NCBI RefSeq assembly: GCF_900496995.4
Contig: NC_044014.1
Span: 15,340,501 to 15,404,500, forward strand
Origin: Aquila chrysaetos chrysaetos
Taxonomy: Eukaryota; Chordata; Aves; Accipitriformes; Accipitridae
Direction of reading: 5' to 3'
DNA length: 64,000 bases
Part shown: positions 12,111-24,100 of the stretch, piece after piece
How the letters are laid out: each line of letters begins with the position of its first letter
Numbering within the stretch: the first letter of the stretch is position 1
The notes under the pieces: generated by a model
Database searches by the model: none
Told to the model about the DNA's origin: nothing
The model's input: the letters and a program-made list of their open reading frames with translations, nothing else
Translations under genes and position numbers: made by a program

Positions 12111-13870
12111 AATGTGAATGCTTATATTTCTGGGATTTTAGCTACCTGACAGCAGTCTCTCCTGTGAACAGCTCGCAACCTGATCTGACACTTTTTTGCA
12201 AAGTTAAGGATGACTTCTGATGTGGCTCTTGCCCAGCTGCAGTGGGTTATTCTGCTTGCTCTACTTGGCAGTACCCTGCCTTGCCCCAGTTTGTTGCCTG
12301 ACAGCTTCCCCTTTGGGGACCAGCAGGGACTTTCTGAGCATACAGGAGACCTGCTCTGTCCCCCTGTAGCCTCCTCCGACATGCCACAGGGGAGAAAGGC
12401 CTTCTAATGCGGGACGGAACTGGGTGCTCCCCATCTGCATAGCAAAGGAGAAAGCCTGTGAGGCTGAACTTGGTGGCCCTGAATTGCTATAAAGTCAAAG
12501 CAAGTGGATTTTTTTAAATTAATGCAACAGTTTTTAAGTAATTGCCAGATTGTCTCGGTAACTATCTGGATTTCCCCTTCCCTAATCAGCTTCTTGGAAA
12601 TGGGTTAACTCTGCTGCCAGTTAAAGCTGCAAGAGGGCTGAACCAGAAAACTGCTGCAGAAACCTCAGACCAAGCTGATGGTCCTTGGCTGTGTTGCAAG
12701 CAGTGGTGGCTGTGGGGCTTACTGAATGGGCCAGAAAAGCCCTCCACTAATGACTGGTGGCTCCTCAGATATGCCTTTAGCTACCCAGTATAGGAAAAAT
12801 GTAGCAATTCCTGTCTTTTTTCACTCTTCCTTGGCTAAGCAGGGCATCCTGAGTAGAGATGTGCAGTTAGATGTCTGCTGTCCCAGTCTGGCAGCCTTGC
12901 TGCAGTGCTGGTGTTGCACTCCCTGTCCTTCCAGCAGCTTAAGCAGTGAACCCAAAGTTCATGCATTGGATCCTGATGTGGGCAGTGCAGCACTCTGAGG
13001 GGGTGCTGGAAGGAGTTTCTTCCCCATCCCTTATAGCTGGAGCAGGGCACAACTGGGCTGTCGGAGCTGGATGCTGCCTGCTGTGGGAAGGGTGTTGGGA
13101 AGGGGCTGCTTTAGGTGAGATACTGGAGCAGGTGCAAACCAGCTCTTCTAGGCAAGGTGAGAGGGAGCATGAGGTTTGCCCTATGGTGATAATCGGATGC
13201 TACATAAATTACTGGGACTTACATAATAATTTACCTTAAATGCCACTCCTTCAGCCAATAAATTCCTGGTGGCAGCTTTGCACTGTGTTATGGTGGAAAA
13301 TGTCCCCAGAACTCAAGGTGGGCAGCTGAGGTCTCCCAGAGCTATATGATGGATGGGTGGAAAGAGAGCCTGTTGCCTCTACAAAAGCTTTCTCCAAATA
13401 CCTGTTCCTGCTGGGGACATCTCTGGGGCCCACAGGGAGAGAGCAGGCACAGCCCTTAACTTTACCTGTCCTGTCCTGTTTATCTTCTCCAAAGTTTTGT
13501 TTGGTTTTGCTGCCCAGACTCTGAACAGGAGATTGCCGGGCACACCCAGGCTGTTGTTCTGACTGTGTATTTTTAGCAGAGGCTTACAATCACATGCAGT
13601 ACATCAGGAGGCAGCAACGTATTTATTTTCTCAAGTGCCATTTCACTTCCAGAAGGAAGAAAACATTTTCTAGTTGGGCTTTTTTTCCCATGAGGGAAAG
13701 CCTGCCACAAATGGCCACTGCCTAGAGCGGCTCTCTGAACACAGGGTTTCCCATGGTGGCTGTAACTCACCTCCATCCCTACTCTGGTCTCTGTGGGAGC
13801 AAAGATTTGCACGTTTCTTGCAGGAGCAGCTCACGGTTATATTTGCTTGATGAAGGTTTGAGGCTCATTT
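12111..13870. other. Gap between the convergent gene ends
   Basis: No coding frame is supported. A + strand AATAAA occurs near 13257. On the - strand an AATAAA occurs at 13622-13627, downstream of the miR-146b hairpin in its own direction. The stretch therefore probably holds the 3' end of the primary microRNA transcript. Confidence 0.5.
13622..13627 (-). terminator. Candidate poly(A) signal of the primary miR-146b transcript
   Basis: On the - strand this reads AATAAA. It lies about 245 bases past the hairpin in the direction of transcription. It is a position-based guess; no transcript is visible from sequence. Confidence 0.4.
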
Positions 13871-13881
13871 GCTGCCCAGCT

Positions 13882-13901
13882 GCAGAACTGAATCCATAGG
13901 G
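13882..13901 (-). ncRNA. miR-146b-3p arm
   Basis: This is the passenger arm opposite the 5p product. It reads CCCTATGGATTCAGTTCTGC on the - strand and pairs with 5p leaving a short 3' overhang. The exact ends are from memory of the chicken entry. Confidence 0.85.
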
Positions 13902-13919
13902 CATTTCTGGAGGCTTTAA

Positions 13920-13941
13920 CGCCTATGGAATTCAGTTCTCA
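13920..13941 (-). ncRNA. Mature miR-146b-5p
   Basis: This is the 22-base 5' arm product. It ends in GGCG as in the chicken form I remember, where the human form ends in GGCU. It is the arm expected to enter Argonaute. Confidence 0.93.
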
Positions 13942-16900
13942 GAGCCAAGCAGCCAGTGCGAGTCAGCTTCCCCTGGCCCCAGCCAGCTCCGTCTCAATCT
14001 GCAAGGGGGGAAAAAATAGCAAAGAGCTCATCATGTCGCTGACACAGTGCAGGCACTGAGCTGACACAGATTTTTGCAACTGGGAGCTGCTGCAAGGAGA
14101 CAACTCTGGCACCTCTCACCCCAGAAGCGGCACACGCAGCCATGGCTTTCTTTGGAAACTTTGCTTAAGTTGGCTGCTATTTTTTTCCACCGCTTCCACG
14201 TGTTGTCCTGTCATTCGGAGCTGCTGCAGAGCTTCAGGTCAGCCCTGAGCTCTATAAACTTGCTGGAGCTGTAAGAGAAATACCATTTCTTCCAGATGGG
14301 GCTGGTATTCGCAGGTGCATTGGGAATCCTGCCTACATGTTTGCCCTGTGTGTGGGTGGTAACACATCCCTCAGTCTAAACTGCTCCTCTGTGAGTGTGT
14401 CTGAAAATGGGGTGCAACCATGCCGGGGGCAGTGGGGGGATGCTCAGCACTGCAGGAGCAGCCTAGCGCTCCTGGGCGCCAGCCCTCTGCTCTGCTCGTA
14501 CCAAAACCAGCACTCGCAGGAACCTCTGGAACTGGGATGTGCCAGCTGATGGATGGAGATGGTTTGTGCAGCAGGTGATACCACAAGTGGACCATGAGGC
14601 AGGGGAGCCTGCCCGTTTGGGACTGGGAAGGGACAGAGGGTAATTCTGCAGCTTAAAATGAAGCAGTGAAAGGCCTTTTCCAGGCAGCATAAAGAGTGGA
14701 TCTAGGGAGGGATCGGTTTCGGTCTGGGCCAAGCTGGGACATGCTGGTGCACTCCACAACTATGTGTGTGCTGCCCGCTGCCCCCACCCTCCAGTTTGGG
14801 CTGCAAAGATCACGTGCATGGAGGGACAGACTCGGGGGACACGTGGGGACCTCCGTGAACAGCCGCGGAGGTGCTGATGCTGCCGGCAGATTTGGGCAGC
14901 CTCGGTCCTCAACAGATGTTAATTTTCAAACCCAGGGACTGAGCTGATAGCTGAAAGGCAGGGAGAGGCTCTTTTGGGGCTTGGCAATAGTTTGACACAG
15001 TTGTGACGACAGTGGCTCAGGGTGGCTCGGGCGGGAGTAACCCCTGGGAGAGAGTTACAGCCCTTTGCCTGTATGCCAGCAGTGCAGGAGGGGAGCCCTC
15101 GGGTCTGATGGATCAGCAGAAGAGACGGGAAATGACACACACTGCTTTGGAGCACGGGCAAAAATTTTGATGGGGGAAGCACCAAGCAACTGTCAGCATG
15201 AGGAGCCAACTCCACAATTGCTCAACACCCTGCCCAGGGCTCTATTTTAATTCATCTGTGGGGAATCCGAGTTCAGCTGGGGCAGCATGAACTCACCAGC
15301 CTGACAAGTGTCCCGAAGGAGCCAAGCCCTGTTGCAAAAGCCGTGGGGTCCCAGGCTGCAGGTCCCAGCCCCGGCACATCCTGGGGACCACATGTAGCAG
15401 TACTGCAGGGGCTACCCGGAGGGATGGCAGCGGAGGGAGATGGGGTAAAGCAGAGCCTTACACCAGGGTCCCCCGCCCTGCCATGGGTGGTCAGGGTCAA
15501 AGAGGTGGCTCAGGGACCTGGCTGTGCACCACACTGTTTTTCAGACCACTGTGGCATGGCAGAGAGGTTTCAATAGCTCTGAGCCCCCCAAGCTCAGAAA
15601 AGTGGGGTGATCTCTCCCTTCCTCCTCCTCCCCCCGCTCTGCAGGCAGGCGCCTGTGCAAGGCAGCGGGGCAGGAAGGCAGCCTGCCAGAGACACTACAG
15701 CCGGGTGGGAGCAGACCTGCCAGCCTGTGATGGCTGGTAGGGATGGGGTGCTTTGGGGCTGCTCCTTGGCCAGCTCACGCCATGGGGTGGTCACCCTGCA
15801 GTCCCTAGCTACTCAAACACATGGAAAGCCTTTGCGCTTTATTTTTCAAGCTGTAAAACTCCTCTCCGAGGCATTTACCCCAAAAGGGTTGAAGGATCCC
15901 TGCTGTTCAAAGTGCTGGCCACCCACCTTAAGCCCTCAGCTGCTCTGAGCAACCACTGCTTTCAGGAACCGAAAGGTGGAGGTGAGGGAAAAGCCTTCCT
16001 CCCCATCTCCCTCCATGGGCTGGTTTGCAAGGAAAGGGGAAGGGTTTCAAGCAGGCAGGCAGGTGAGCAGGATGGGGGGTTGACCCCAACAAGCCCTCCC
16101 TGATGGTGCTCTGGCAGTTGTCCCCTTCCCTTGCTCTGTGGCCCCAGGGAGGTGACATAGGTGCTGGGGCTGCATGGGACAGCTCAGCAGCTGCCTGGCA
16201 TGCATCCTGCCATGCCCTGTGCCCCTACCCTCCCTGGGATGGAGCAGGGACAGCTCCAGCAAGCTACTTTCGTTGTCTTGCCTGTAGGTGCTGGGGCTGG
16301 GGCACCCCATCTCCAAAAGGCACCAGAGGCAGTTTGACCCAGGTGCGATGGGAAGCCCACAGGGGCCAAGTTAGGGAAGGAGGGGTTGAAATGCAATCTC
16401 AGACAAGCTCCAACTCTTCTCTTTCACTCCTGGCTGTTCCCGCAAGCAATGTCCCCATGACATGGCAACCACAGCAGCCCTGGGACCAAGGGGCCCCAGG
16501 AGCGGGGAGTGATGTGGACTCTCCCTGGGGCATGGCACTTCAGGCAGCCACGGGATGCAGGATGCTGTGCCCACCCCTCCAGCAGTGCTGGGCTCCTGTT
16601 CCTGCACAGTGGGAAAAGGGACAATTCTACCCAACCTCCTGCTTCCAGACCCATCCCTTCTCGTGAGAGCAGGTGCTTCCGTGGTGTTTTCAGGATGCTT
16701 GTGCAGGTTCCTATGCGCTGCGTGTGCCGGGCACATCTCCTCCTCTGGGCTCTGCCTTTGCTCCTTGGTGTTCCAGTCTCCAGCTTTGCCCTGTGTTCCT
16801 GCACCGGAGCAGGGCACTGGGCAACACCAGGGAGGGCAGGGATGAATGGAGATGCGGGAGCCATGTGGGTGCTGGGTATTTTGTTGGTGTGGAGGTGCCC

Positions 16901-18125
16901 TGCCCTGGCTTGACCTCGCGTTTTCTTGAGGACATGTCAGGATGCAGCACTGAGCTACGGGGTGACCAGCACATGCTGAGCCCATTGCCCCAGCTCAGCC
17001 CTGGGGAGGATTCCATCAGCCCAGCTGCCTGCCATGCAGGTGAGGGTTTCACAGCCCCGCTGTGATCTGTCTCCCCTAATGCTGGGGTGGGAGCCCTTGG
17101 GACCCTGCACTGCTTAAATCCTGCTCTCTGCCTGGCTTGGGATGTGTGGGGTCCCCTTGTCTGTTCTGGTACACTTCCCCTTCTCATGCTGGCTGTCCTG
17201 GGCTTGTCCTGCCTCTGGGAGAGGTCTGGATTTGAGACCCTGATGTTGATCTTAGCAGCTGGGTGACAGCTTGTTGAAGCTGACAGATGTGCCCAGGAGT
17301 GGGCACCAGGGAAAAGATGGGCTCCAGCGCAGGAGCCAAAAAGTCAAGAGTTCCTCAAGGCTCCTGACCTCAGCCTGAAAATACTGGTGGGTCAAGAGAC
17401 ACCACAGGCAAGCGGGTGCCCAGCAGGCTGCTGCTGCTGCTGCGGTGGGATTTTCTGTGTCGCACTGAGTTAACCTGCAGCCCCTCACAGCTCCTGCTCC
17501 TGGGGCAGGAGGCTCTGAGGCCCCAGGGCAGCAGTGATTGGAAACGGCCAGCTGGGAGCTGTGGGCAGCTGGGCCCTGGAGGGAACCCATGGCAGCACCC
17601 ATGGGTGCATCAAGGTACCACGAGAGCCACCCCAGGGAGGCATCCCCCCAGCCCCGTGTGTCCAGCACCCACCTCTCCGCGGGGCTGTGTGAGGTACACT
17701 TTGCCTTCCCTGCAAACCCCACGTTTTCTTTCTCTGCAACGAGTAGGGGAAATACTATCAGCAAAACCGAAATACCCCAGCTGAGCAGCCCAGCCCGGCC
17801 CTTGGAGCACAGCAGAGATGGCCACACGAGCACACTTCCCCACGGCAAGCCATGTCGGAGGTGATGGGAGGGCATGGGGAAGCAAACGCTCGTGCACGGC
17901 CAACCCCACCACCCAGAGATCAGTGCCGCACCGGTTCAGCCCTGAGCTGCCAGTCACTTTTAGCCCTTTCTGGCTCTCACCCTCTGTCACTCCCGTGGGG
18001 GACACGGGGCAGGCTGGAGGGCTCCCCTCTCCCTCGCTCCCAGGGGAGACCAAGCATGAGCGGCTGCTCCGGGAGGGACGTGGCAGCCTTGCCAGGACTC
18101 CCCAGGTACCGCCAGCGCTCGGCCG

Positions 18126-18215
18126 TTAATGATTTATTGCGCTACGTGTTAAAGCAAGCGGCAGCGCCCTCCTTTTGGTGTTGCCAGCTAATTAGCCCAG
18201 GAGTTACTCGATTAG
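18126..18215. promoter_or_regulatory. Possible regulatory element with homeodomain-type sites
   Basis: An AT-rich island in GC-rich surroundings contains TGATTTAT at 18130-18137, a PBX/HOX-type site, and the palindrome CTAATTAG at 18188-18195, a paired homeodomain core. GATTAGG follows at about 18210. Such clusters can mark enhancers, but these are short motif matches only. Confidence 0.25.
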
Positions 18216-19586
18216 GCGGGACGTGCCGGGAGCCAACCAGCGGAGTCTTGTGGGTGCTGCACAGCCACGGGCGCCACGCTGACATGGTGGCTGGGGCGTT
18301 AATCCCGGGGGTTTCACTTTATCTTCCCAGGAAGTCTGCAGGAACAGTTACGTGCCTCCCGCTTCCCACCCTTTAAAATATTAACAGAACGGGTCCGGTT
18401 TCACAGATCACCAAAAAAGCCAGGGATAGAAGTGCAGATGCTTGTGCCCCACGCGCGGGGTCTGGCACCTCCTCTCCCGCTTCCTGCAGCCGGGAGCGAG
18501 CGCACTGCCATCGGCCGCGAGACGTCACCGTGTCCCTGCTGCTCGGTGCGGGGAGAGCCGCCCTCCGCAGCACCCGGCCTGTGGCTCCTTGGGGAGAGCA
18601 GCAGCAAAGAAATCACCCCGCACCCAGGGGCACCAGCCTCCCCCAGTCTGGTGCAGACCCTCCCGCAGCAGCAGTGTGACCCCGGCACTCACCCGGCAGC
18701 TCCGGCTCCCGTCGAGGCGATTCTGCGAGCGGCGGGGCCGGAGGCACTGTTAAATATTGCAGCCGACTTACTCACTTCTCTTCCTGGACGGCAGCGTGCA
18801 GAGTTTCCACCCACTTCTTTCACCTTTGGTTTCCAGGCTTTCTGAGAAAAGGGGAAGCCGTGGGAGGGAGCAACCGGCATCCCCGTGCCAGGGCCGCGGC
18901 CTCCAGCAGCCTCTGCTTCCCGGGAAGGGGTGGATGCCGGAGAGGGGGCTGCTTTCTCGGGAAGCTGTGGCATGGCCGGCAGCACCCTGTGCTCGTGCTG
19001 GGCTGCCCAACACCTCAGGACCCTCCTGGGTTGGGGAGATTTTCCTCCCTGGATAAGCGGAGGGGGTGCCTGAGTGCTGCCTCCCTGGCACAAGCTCAAG
19101 GGTGGCTGCCCGGCCGGCTCTGCTTCCCTCTTTGGGAGTGAAAATCCTCCCCCCCAGCACTCGGATGCCTCTTGGCCTCACCCTGAAAAAGCCCATCCAC
19201 CTCCTCCTCTAACACAGTGCCTCTGCAAGTGGTGCCAGCGCCAGGGTGGGGGTCACCTCCACATCGCTGACACCTGTGGTGAGCGGTGTCTGTCCTCAGC
19301 CTGCAGACCCCTGCCAGCAGCAGCCGCTGCCATGGGTCCGGCAATGCATCGGCCGGCATTCAATCCAGCAGCGTGCCTGTTGGCACCGCAGGGGGCTCGT
19401 TGCCCTCCCCTGGGACATCGATAGCTGATGTCCTCTGGGACATTATGGCTGGGCAGGTACCCCCCGCCGGTTCCCGCCAGCTCTGGCGGAGTGAGCGCAT
19501 GTGCCCGGCGAGACTCCTTTTCCGTAAGGTCCCGTTGGCCAGCGTCCTCTTCCCGTCCTTTCCCCCGGGTGCCGTCGAATGCCCGA

Positions 19587-19614
19587 CCATTGTTTTTGCT
19601 CAGAAATGACGTCA
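19587..19614. promoter_or_regulatory. SOX-type site next to a full CRE
   Basis: CCATTGTT at 19587-19594 is a SOX-type core. The perfect palindrome TGACGTCA at 19607-19614 is a full cAMP response element, 12 bases further on. Both are canonical motifs inside a GC-rich stretch, about 5.6 kb upstream of miR-146b in its own direction. Function is not shown. Confidence 0.3.
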
Positions 19615-21121
19615 GGTCCCCCAGGGTTCCCCTCCGCCGGCAGTTTGGAAACGGGAGTCTGGGGCCCCGGCTCAGGTTGTGGCACTGGGCTGATGGTGGG
19701 GCGAGCACTGCTGCGCCTCCTGCGCCACGGTGAACAAATCAATAAATAAATTGGCAAATAAATCGATAAGGGGATGGCGAGATGCCTCAGCATGCCTGTC
19801 TGCCTGCACCGCCTCTGTCTTTAGACAGGGTTTAGATAACATTTACAGAGTGGTTTTGTCTTTTGGGGGCTGCCATGCATTTCTGGGGTGGGGAGCACCT
19901 GAAAGGCTGTGCCATGGAGGTGACTGAGCTGGAGCCACAGATTTATCCATCCTAAAAACAGCTGGCATCACCAATTCGGGGCCTCAGGGTATATTTTCCA
20001 GTGGCCAGGCGTGGGCTCGGCTGCGTGCCCCAGCTTTGTGTGGCCACCGCTCTCTGCCCTGCATCTCCATCACAGCGGGGCTGGACAGGAACTTTGGCAT
20101 GTGAATCAGTGAGCTGAAATACCTCCTATTTCTCAAGGCTGGGCAGCCCTCCCGCCCACAGCAGGTCGCACCCGAGCGTGACATGGTTTACGAGCACCCA
20201 CCACTCCCTCCCCACAGCCATTGCCCCAGCAGCTCCGGGTCCCATGCCGGAGGGCTGGGTGTCTCCCTGCTCCTTCCTCGCGAGCTGCTGGCCCAGGTGG
20301 CTGCTCAGCCCTTCCCACAGCAGCGCTGCAGCATCACGGCCACTGGGGACAGGGTCTGGCCACATCCCTGCCCTCCCCAGCGCTGGCTGCCTTACTCCTC
20401 CTTGCTGGGGTTAGAAGCACTTTAAGATAACAGCATCAGACATCCCTCCAACCGCTGCTCCTGATGCCTTCCCCGGGACAAGGCTTGCTCCCAGAAGGGT
20501 TTTCCCCCTTCCCAGTACCACGGCTGACCACAGCCACTGCCTTGCACCGTCCCCCTTGGCACACGGGTCTCCCACCCACCTGCATGCCCCAGCCAGCATG
20601 GCTCCACATGTCTCTGCCTGCTGGGAATGGTCTGGTGCGCTCCTGCATCGGAAAGCCGCCCGGTAATGAGGGGAGAAGCAGGCAGGAGAGAGGCACAAGA
20701 GGCAAACAGGGAAGCCACTGCAGGCCTGATGCCAGGGAGATGGGCTGTGAGCAAGGTAGCAGGGCAGCGGCAGGAAGGGGGTGTACAGCTTCACTGGCTC
20801 CCCGGCTTGATGCAGGTCATGGGAGGAAGAAGAGGGGGAGGAAGAAGAGAAGAAATGTGATTGGAGTTGGGGTGACCACCTGGCTCCCAGTTTTTGCGGG
20901 TCTCCTGGGCAGAGGTGGGCGAGCGGGAGCAGACCCCGAGGCTCACCCTGCAGCGCATGGGACCTGTCCCTTCCCCACGGCATTAGAGCAGCCGAGAGTC
21001 GATGCCCTCCCCAGGCTGCGTTTCTCCAGATTCCCCCTGGTTTTCCCCTTGGCTGAGGGCAGCAAGCATGAGCGAGGAGCAGCCTGGCCCAGCTCCCTGC
21101 GGAAGCGCGGCAGCTCCATGT

Positions 21122-21123
<2 letters not shown>

Positions 21124-21152
<29 letters not shown>
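21124..21152 (+). repeat. 29-base G homopolymer
   Basis: This is an uninterrupted run of G in a GC-rich region. It can form quadruplex structure, and its length is likely to be unreliable in any assembly. Confidence 0.9.
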
Positions 21153-24100
21153 AAGTGGGAACTTCCTGCAACCTTGCTGGGCCAGGAACACGGGTGGGCG
21201 CGGGGGGGTTCACCCTTGAGGGGTCCCATGGGAGGGGAAGCAGGGGGAACAGCCCACCACAAGGGGCTGGGGCTTCACCGTGGGGGAAGGAAATCCACCT
21301 TCCAGGTCTGGGGAGGTGGCAGAGGAAGAGATGGCAGCTGGATTTTCCTGCCCACCCAAAGAAAGCCAGTTAAAAAAAAAACCACCTTCCAGCTCCCACA
21401 ACTGCAGAGAAAACTAGCCAGCAGGACCAAGGTGCATTTTAGGGCTCAGAAGTTAGCTGGCAATTAAAACACCTTGCAGTGGTATGGCTTGAAGCAGCAA
21501 GTGGCCTTAAGGGAAGGGCTGACCTGTGGTTTCCAAGTGCCTGAGCCCCACAGTACTGCGGGGTTTTGCACGAAAGCTGGTGCAGCTGCCCAGTGCCCCA
21601 GGGAAGATGCCTGGAAAGGGGACCAGAGAAACGGCTGCAGCCTGCGGGACTGTCCCAGTGGCCAGCCACCGCCTCTGGGGCTGGAGGGGGACAAGGGCTT
21701 TCCCAGCTCCACTGCCAGCTGAGATGCAGTCCCTTCCCAGGAGATGCGGTCCCTTCCTGGGAGGCTACTCTGGGATGCCTCCCCAGGCAAAGTTTCTCTC
21801 CGGCATAGACTCGCAGACGTCTAATACAGAGCTAATCCCACGTTTCAGCCTTAGCTGAGGCTCAGTCCATCTCCAGACCTAAACCTACAAACATCGGGCT
21901 TTGTGTGATTCCGTGTCTGGCTCTTGTGCTTCTCTCCTTTTCTCTCTCCTCTAAGCCAGCAAACCACCTGCAAGCCCTCATTCCTCCACTGAGAAATGCA
22001 ATATGCGGGGCAAACCACATCTTTCAGCCCTGCCCTTGGGATTAAAGATGTGGTGTTTGGGGTAGTTTGGGCTCAGCAGGTGCTTTTTTCACTGTGAAAC
22101 CGTGACAGCACAAGGCCAGAGATGCCCTCACTGAAAGAGCCGAGTAGCCTTGGCTCGTCTGTGGAGCCTGATCCCTCAAAACTGGGTTTGAGGGGCCGCA
22201 CCAGTGGCTTCAGAGCTGGGGTAGCAGGACAGGCGGCTCGGCTGGTGGCCAGCCTGCTCTCGGCCCCTCCGTTCTGGATGCCAGCCCCACTTATGCATGG
22301 AGAGGGATGGAGGGTCCCGTGCACAGCCCCTGTCACACCGATGTGTCCTGCAGGACGGGCTGTTTCTGCAGTGTTTGCAGATGCACTCAGACCCCATAGC
22401 CCTGGGGATGCCAGTGTGAATGACTCCTGCTCACCAAGCCCTGCACTGAGCGTTTGCACAGCTGCAGAGGAGCTCAGCTGTGGTTATAACCATCAGTGAC
22501 GTCTCGCAAGAAACCTCCCCCTGCAATGGCATGGCCAGCAGTAGGTATTTTCCTGCCGCAGGAACTCGCTCTGCCTCTCTCCCCTGCAGAGCTTTCTGTA
22601 CACAGCCAGGGTTTCGCTCAGGCTGTGTCTCTCTGAGCTCAGGCTCCCCCTCCACCTGCCTGGCTATTTTTATCCCATGTCAGATTTTCACATCCTTTGA
22701 GGCCTTCTGCCCTCTGGCCACGTGGACAGAAATTGGGTGAGATTTCATAAATTACCAGGACAGGGGAGAAATGGAAATAACAGGGGACGTGCATGGGAGT
22801 TTGGCTGGTGGTCGGATGGCATTTACCCCTCTGGAGCAACTCCTTCTGCCCCCGAAGAGATGCTGAAGGCAGCACATACCCCATGCAGCTCCTCACTAAG
22901 AGTGCTCCGGCAGCACAAACCAGTCCCCTCCACGCTGGCAGCCCTGGAGGAAGCGTGGCCGGGGGGGGAAGGGAGTTTCTCAGGTTGTTTTTCCCCTCAA
23001 GGTTCCTGTTTCCCCTCCAGCCCTGGTCCATGGATGCCGGCAGCCCTCCCCATCCCCACGTAGCTTTGCAGAGGGAACCAAAATGGATAGTTGGGGCTGA
23101 AGGAGCCTGGGAGATGGAGGAGGGCTAAGGGGAGGGGGGCACAGGGAGGCAGGGGTGCCCCCTTGCCCCACTGCCAGCACAGCCCTGCCTGCCAGCAGCC
23201 CTGAAGCTCTTTGGGAGCCAAATCTGCTGGCGGAGAAGGGAGGAAAACCGCAGGGCTGAGTCACTCCTACGAAGGCATTTGCATCTAGGCAAGTTCCAGT
23301 CGAGCCCCCCTCCCGCCACCTCTGTGCGGGCCGTCACGGGTAGCTTACAGGAACGGCCGCATCCTTTCCCCCCAGGACAGAGCCTCCCTGGCTGGTCACG
23401 CTCGGCCAGCAGCTGGGCAGCATGTGCCACCGGCTCCAGTGGGTTTCCATCAAAGACAGGAAGGCTTTCCAGCCGGGAAAGCTGCACTGGTGAAGCAGAA
23501 ACGAGAGCAAAGGTGAACGGGGCTGCGGGGAAGCCGAGCCTCTTACCAGAATCGGCAAAGCGGAGTGCTGCCTTTCAGCATCTCCAGAAAGCAGGCAGGC
23601 TGGGGGTGGTCCCCCTCCGAGCTTTGCATTAGGAAACAGGGCAGGATTTGGGGTGACGGTCTGCAGGTGGTGGCCCCAGCCCAGCGGATGCTGCTCCGGG
23701 GATTTAGGCTGGTGGAGGAGCAGCTTACGAGGAGGATTCAGGGCTGGGAGCACCCCGAACCCTGCCCCAGCACCCGCAGAAGCCTGTGATTTTGGCAGCG
23801 GTGGCAGAGGGGTTGGAGGAAAGGCGGCAGGGCTGGAGTCTCCCACTGGCGACCCCAAAGATCACAGGGTGGAAACAGCTTCTCCAGGAATGAAAGGACC
23901 ACAAAAGGGCATCTAAGGGCTTGGCGTTTTTTCCCCCTCAGAAATGTCTTGGGGGGCTTCTCCCTACACTCTGCACCTAGGGCTGACATTTCCCAAAGGT
24001 TTAAATCCCCCTGATGGGCAAAACCACGTTCCTGCCTGAAAAGAGCCTTGCCAAGGTCAGGCGCTGTGCGTGGCTGGAGCAGGATGGGTCCCAGGATGGG

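Larger units (their letters stand above)
13871..13953 (-). ncRNA. MIR146B: miR-146b precursor hairpin
   Basis: Read on the - strand, the 5' arm starts with TGAGAACTGAATTCCATAGG, which is miR-146b-5p with seed GAGAACU. After a loop of 18 bases comes a 3' arm matching the recalled avian miR-146b-3p (CCCTATGGATTCAGTTCTGC). The arms pair almost perfectly, with one bulged base, and pairing continues below into gctgc/gcagc. The family is known to be induced by NF-kB and to repress TRAF6 and IRAK1, giving negative feedback on Toll-like receptor and IL-1 signalling. The loop differs from that of miR-146a. Human MIR146B lies at 10q24.32 beside C10orf95, in convergent orientation, and the neighbour here agrees. 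The primary transcript should extend to the right of the hairpin; I could not place its promoter. Confidence 0.96.

Noticed and set aside
16371..17875. Several 150-200-codon frames on both strands
   Set aside because: GC-rich sequence lacks stops. Overlapping frames on both strands are equally long and none is recognisable.
20411..21262. 283-codon open frame on the - strand, and its + strand partner at 20464-21219
   Set aside because: Both run through the 29-base G run and very GC-rich DNA. Low-complexity Pro or Gly stretches and no domain or splice logic point to a composition effect.
13954..22000. NF-kB sites marking the miR-146b promoter
   Set aside because: I looked for canonical GGGRNNYYCC sites and found only weak matches, so I make no promoter claim.
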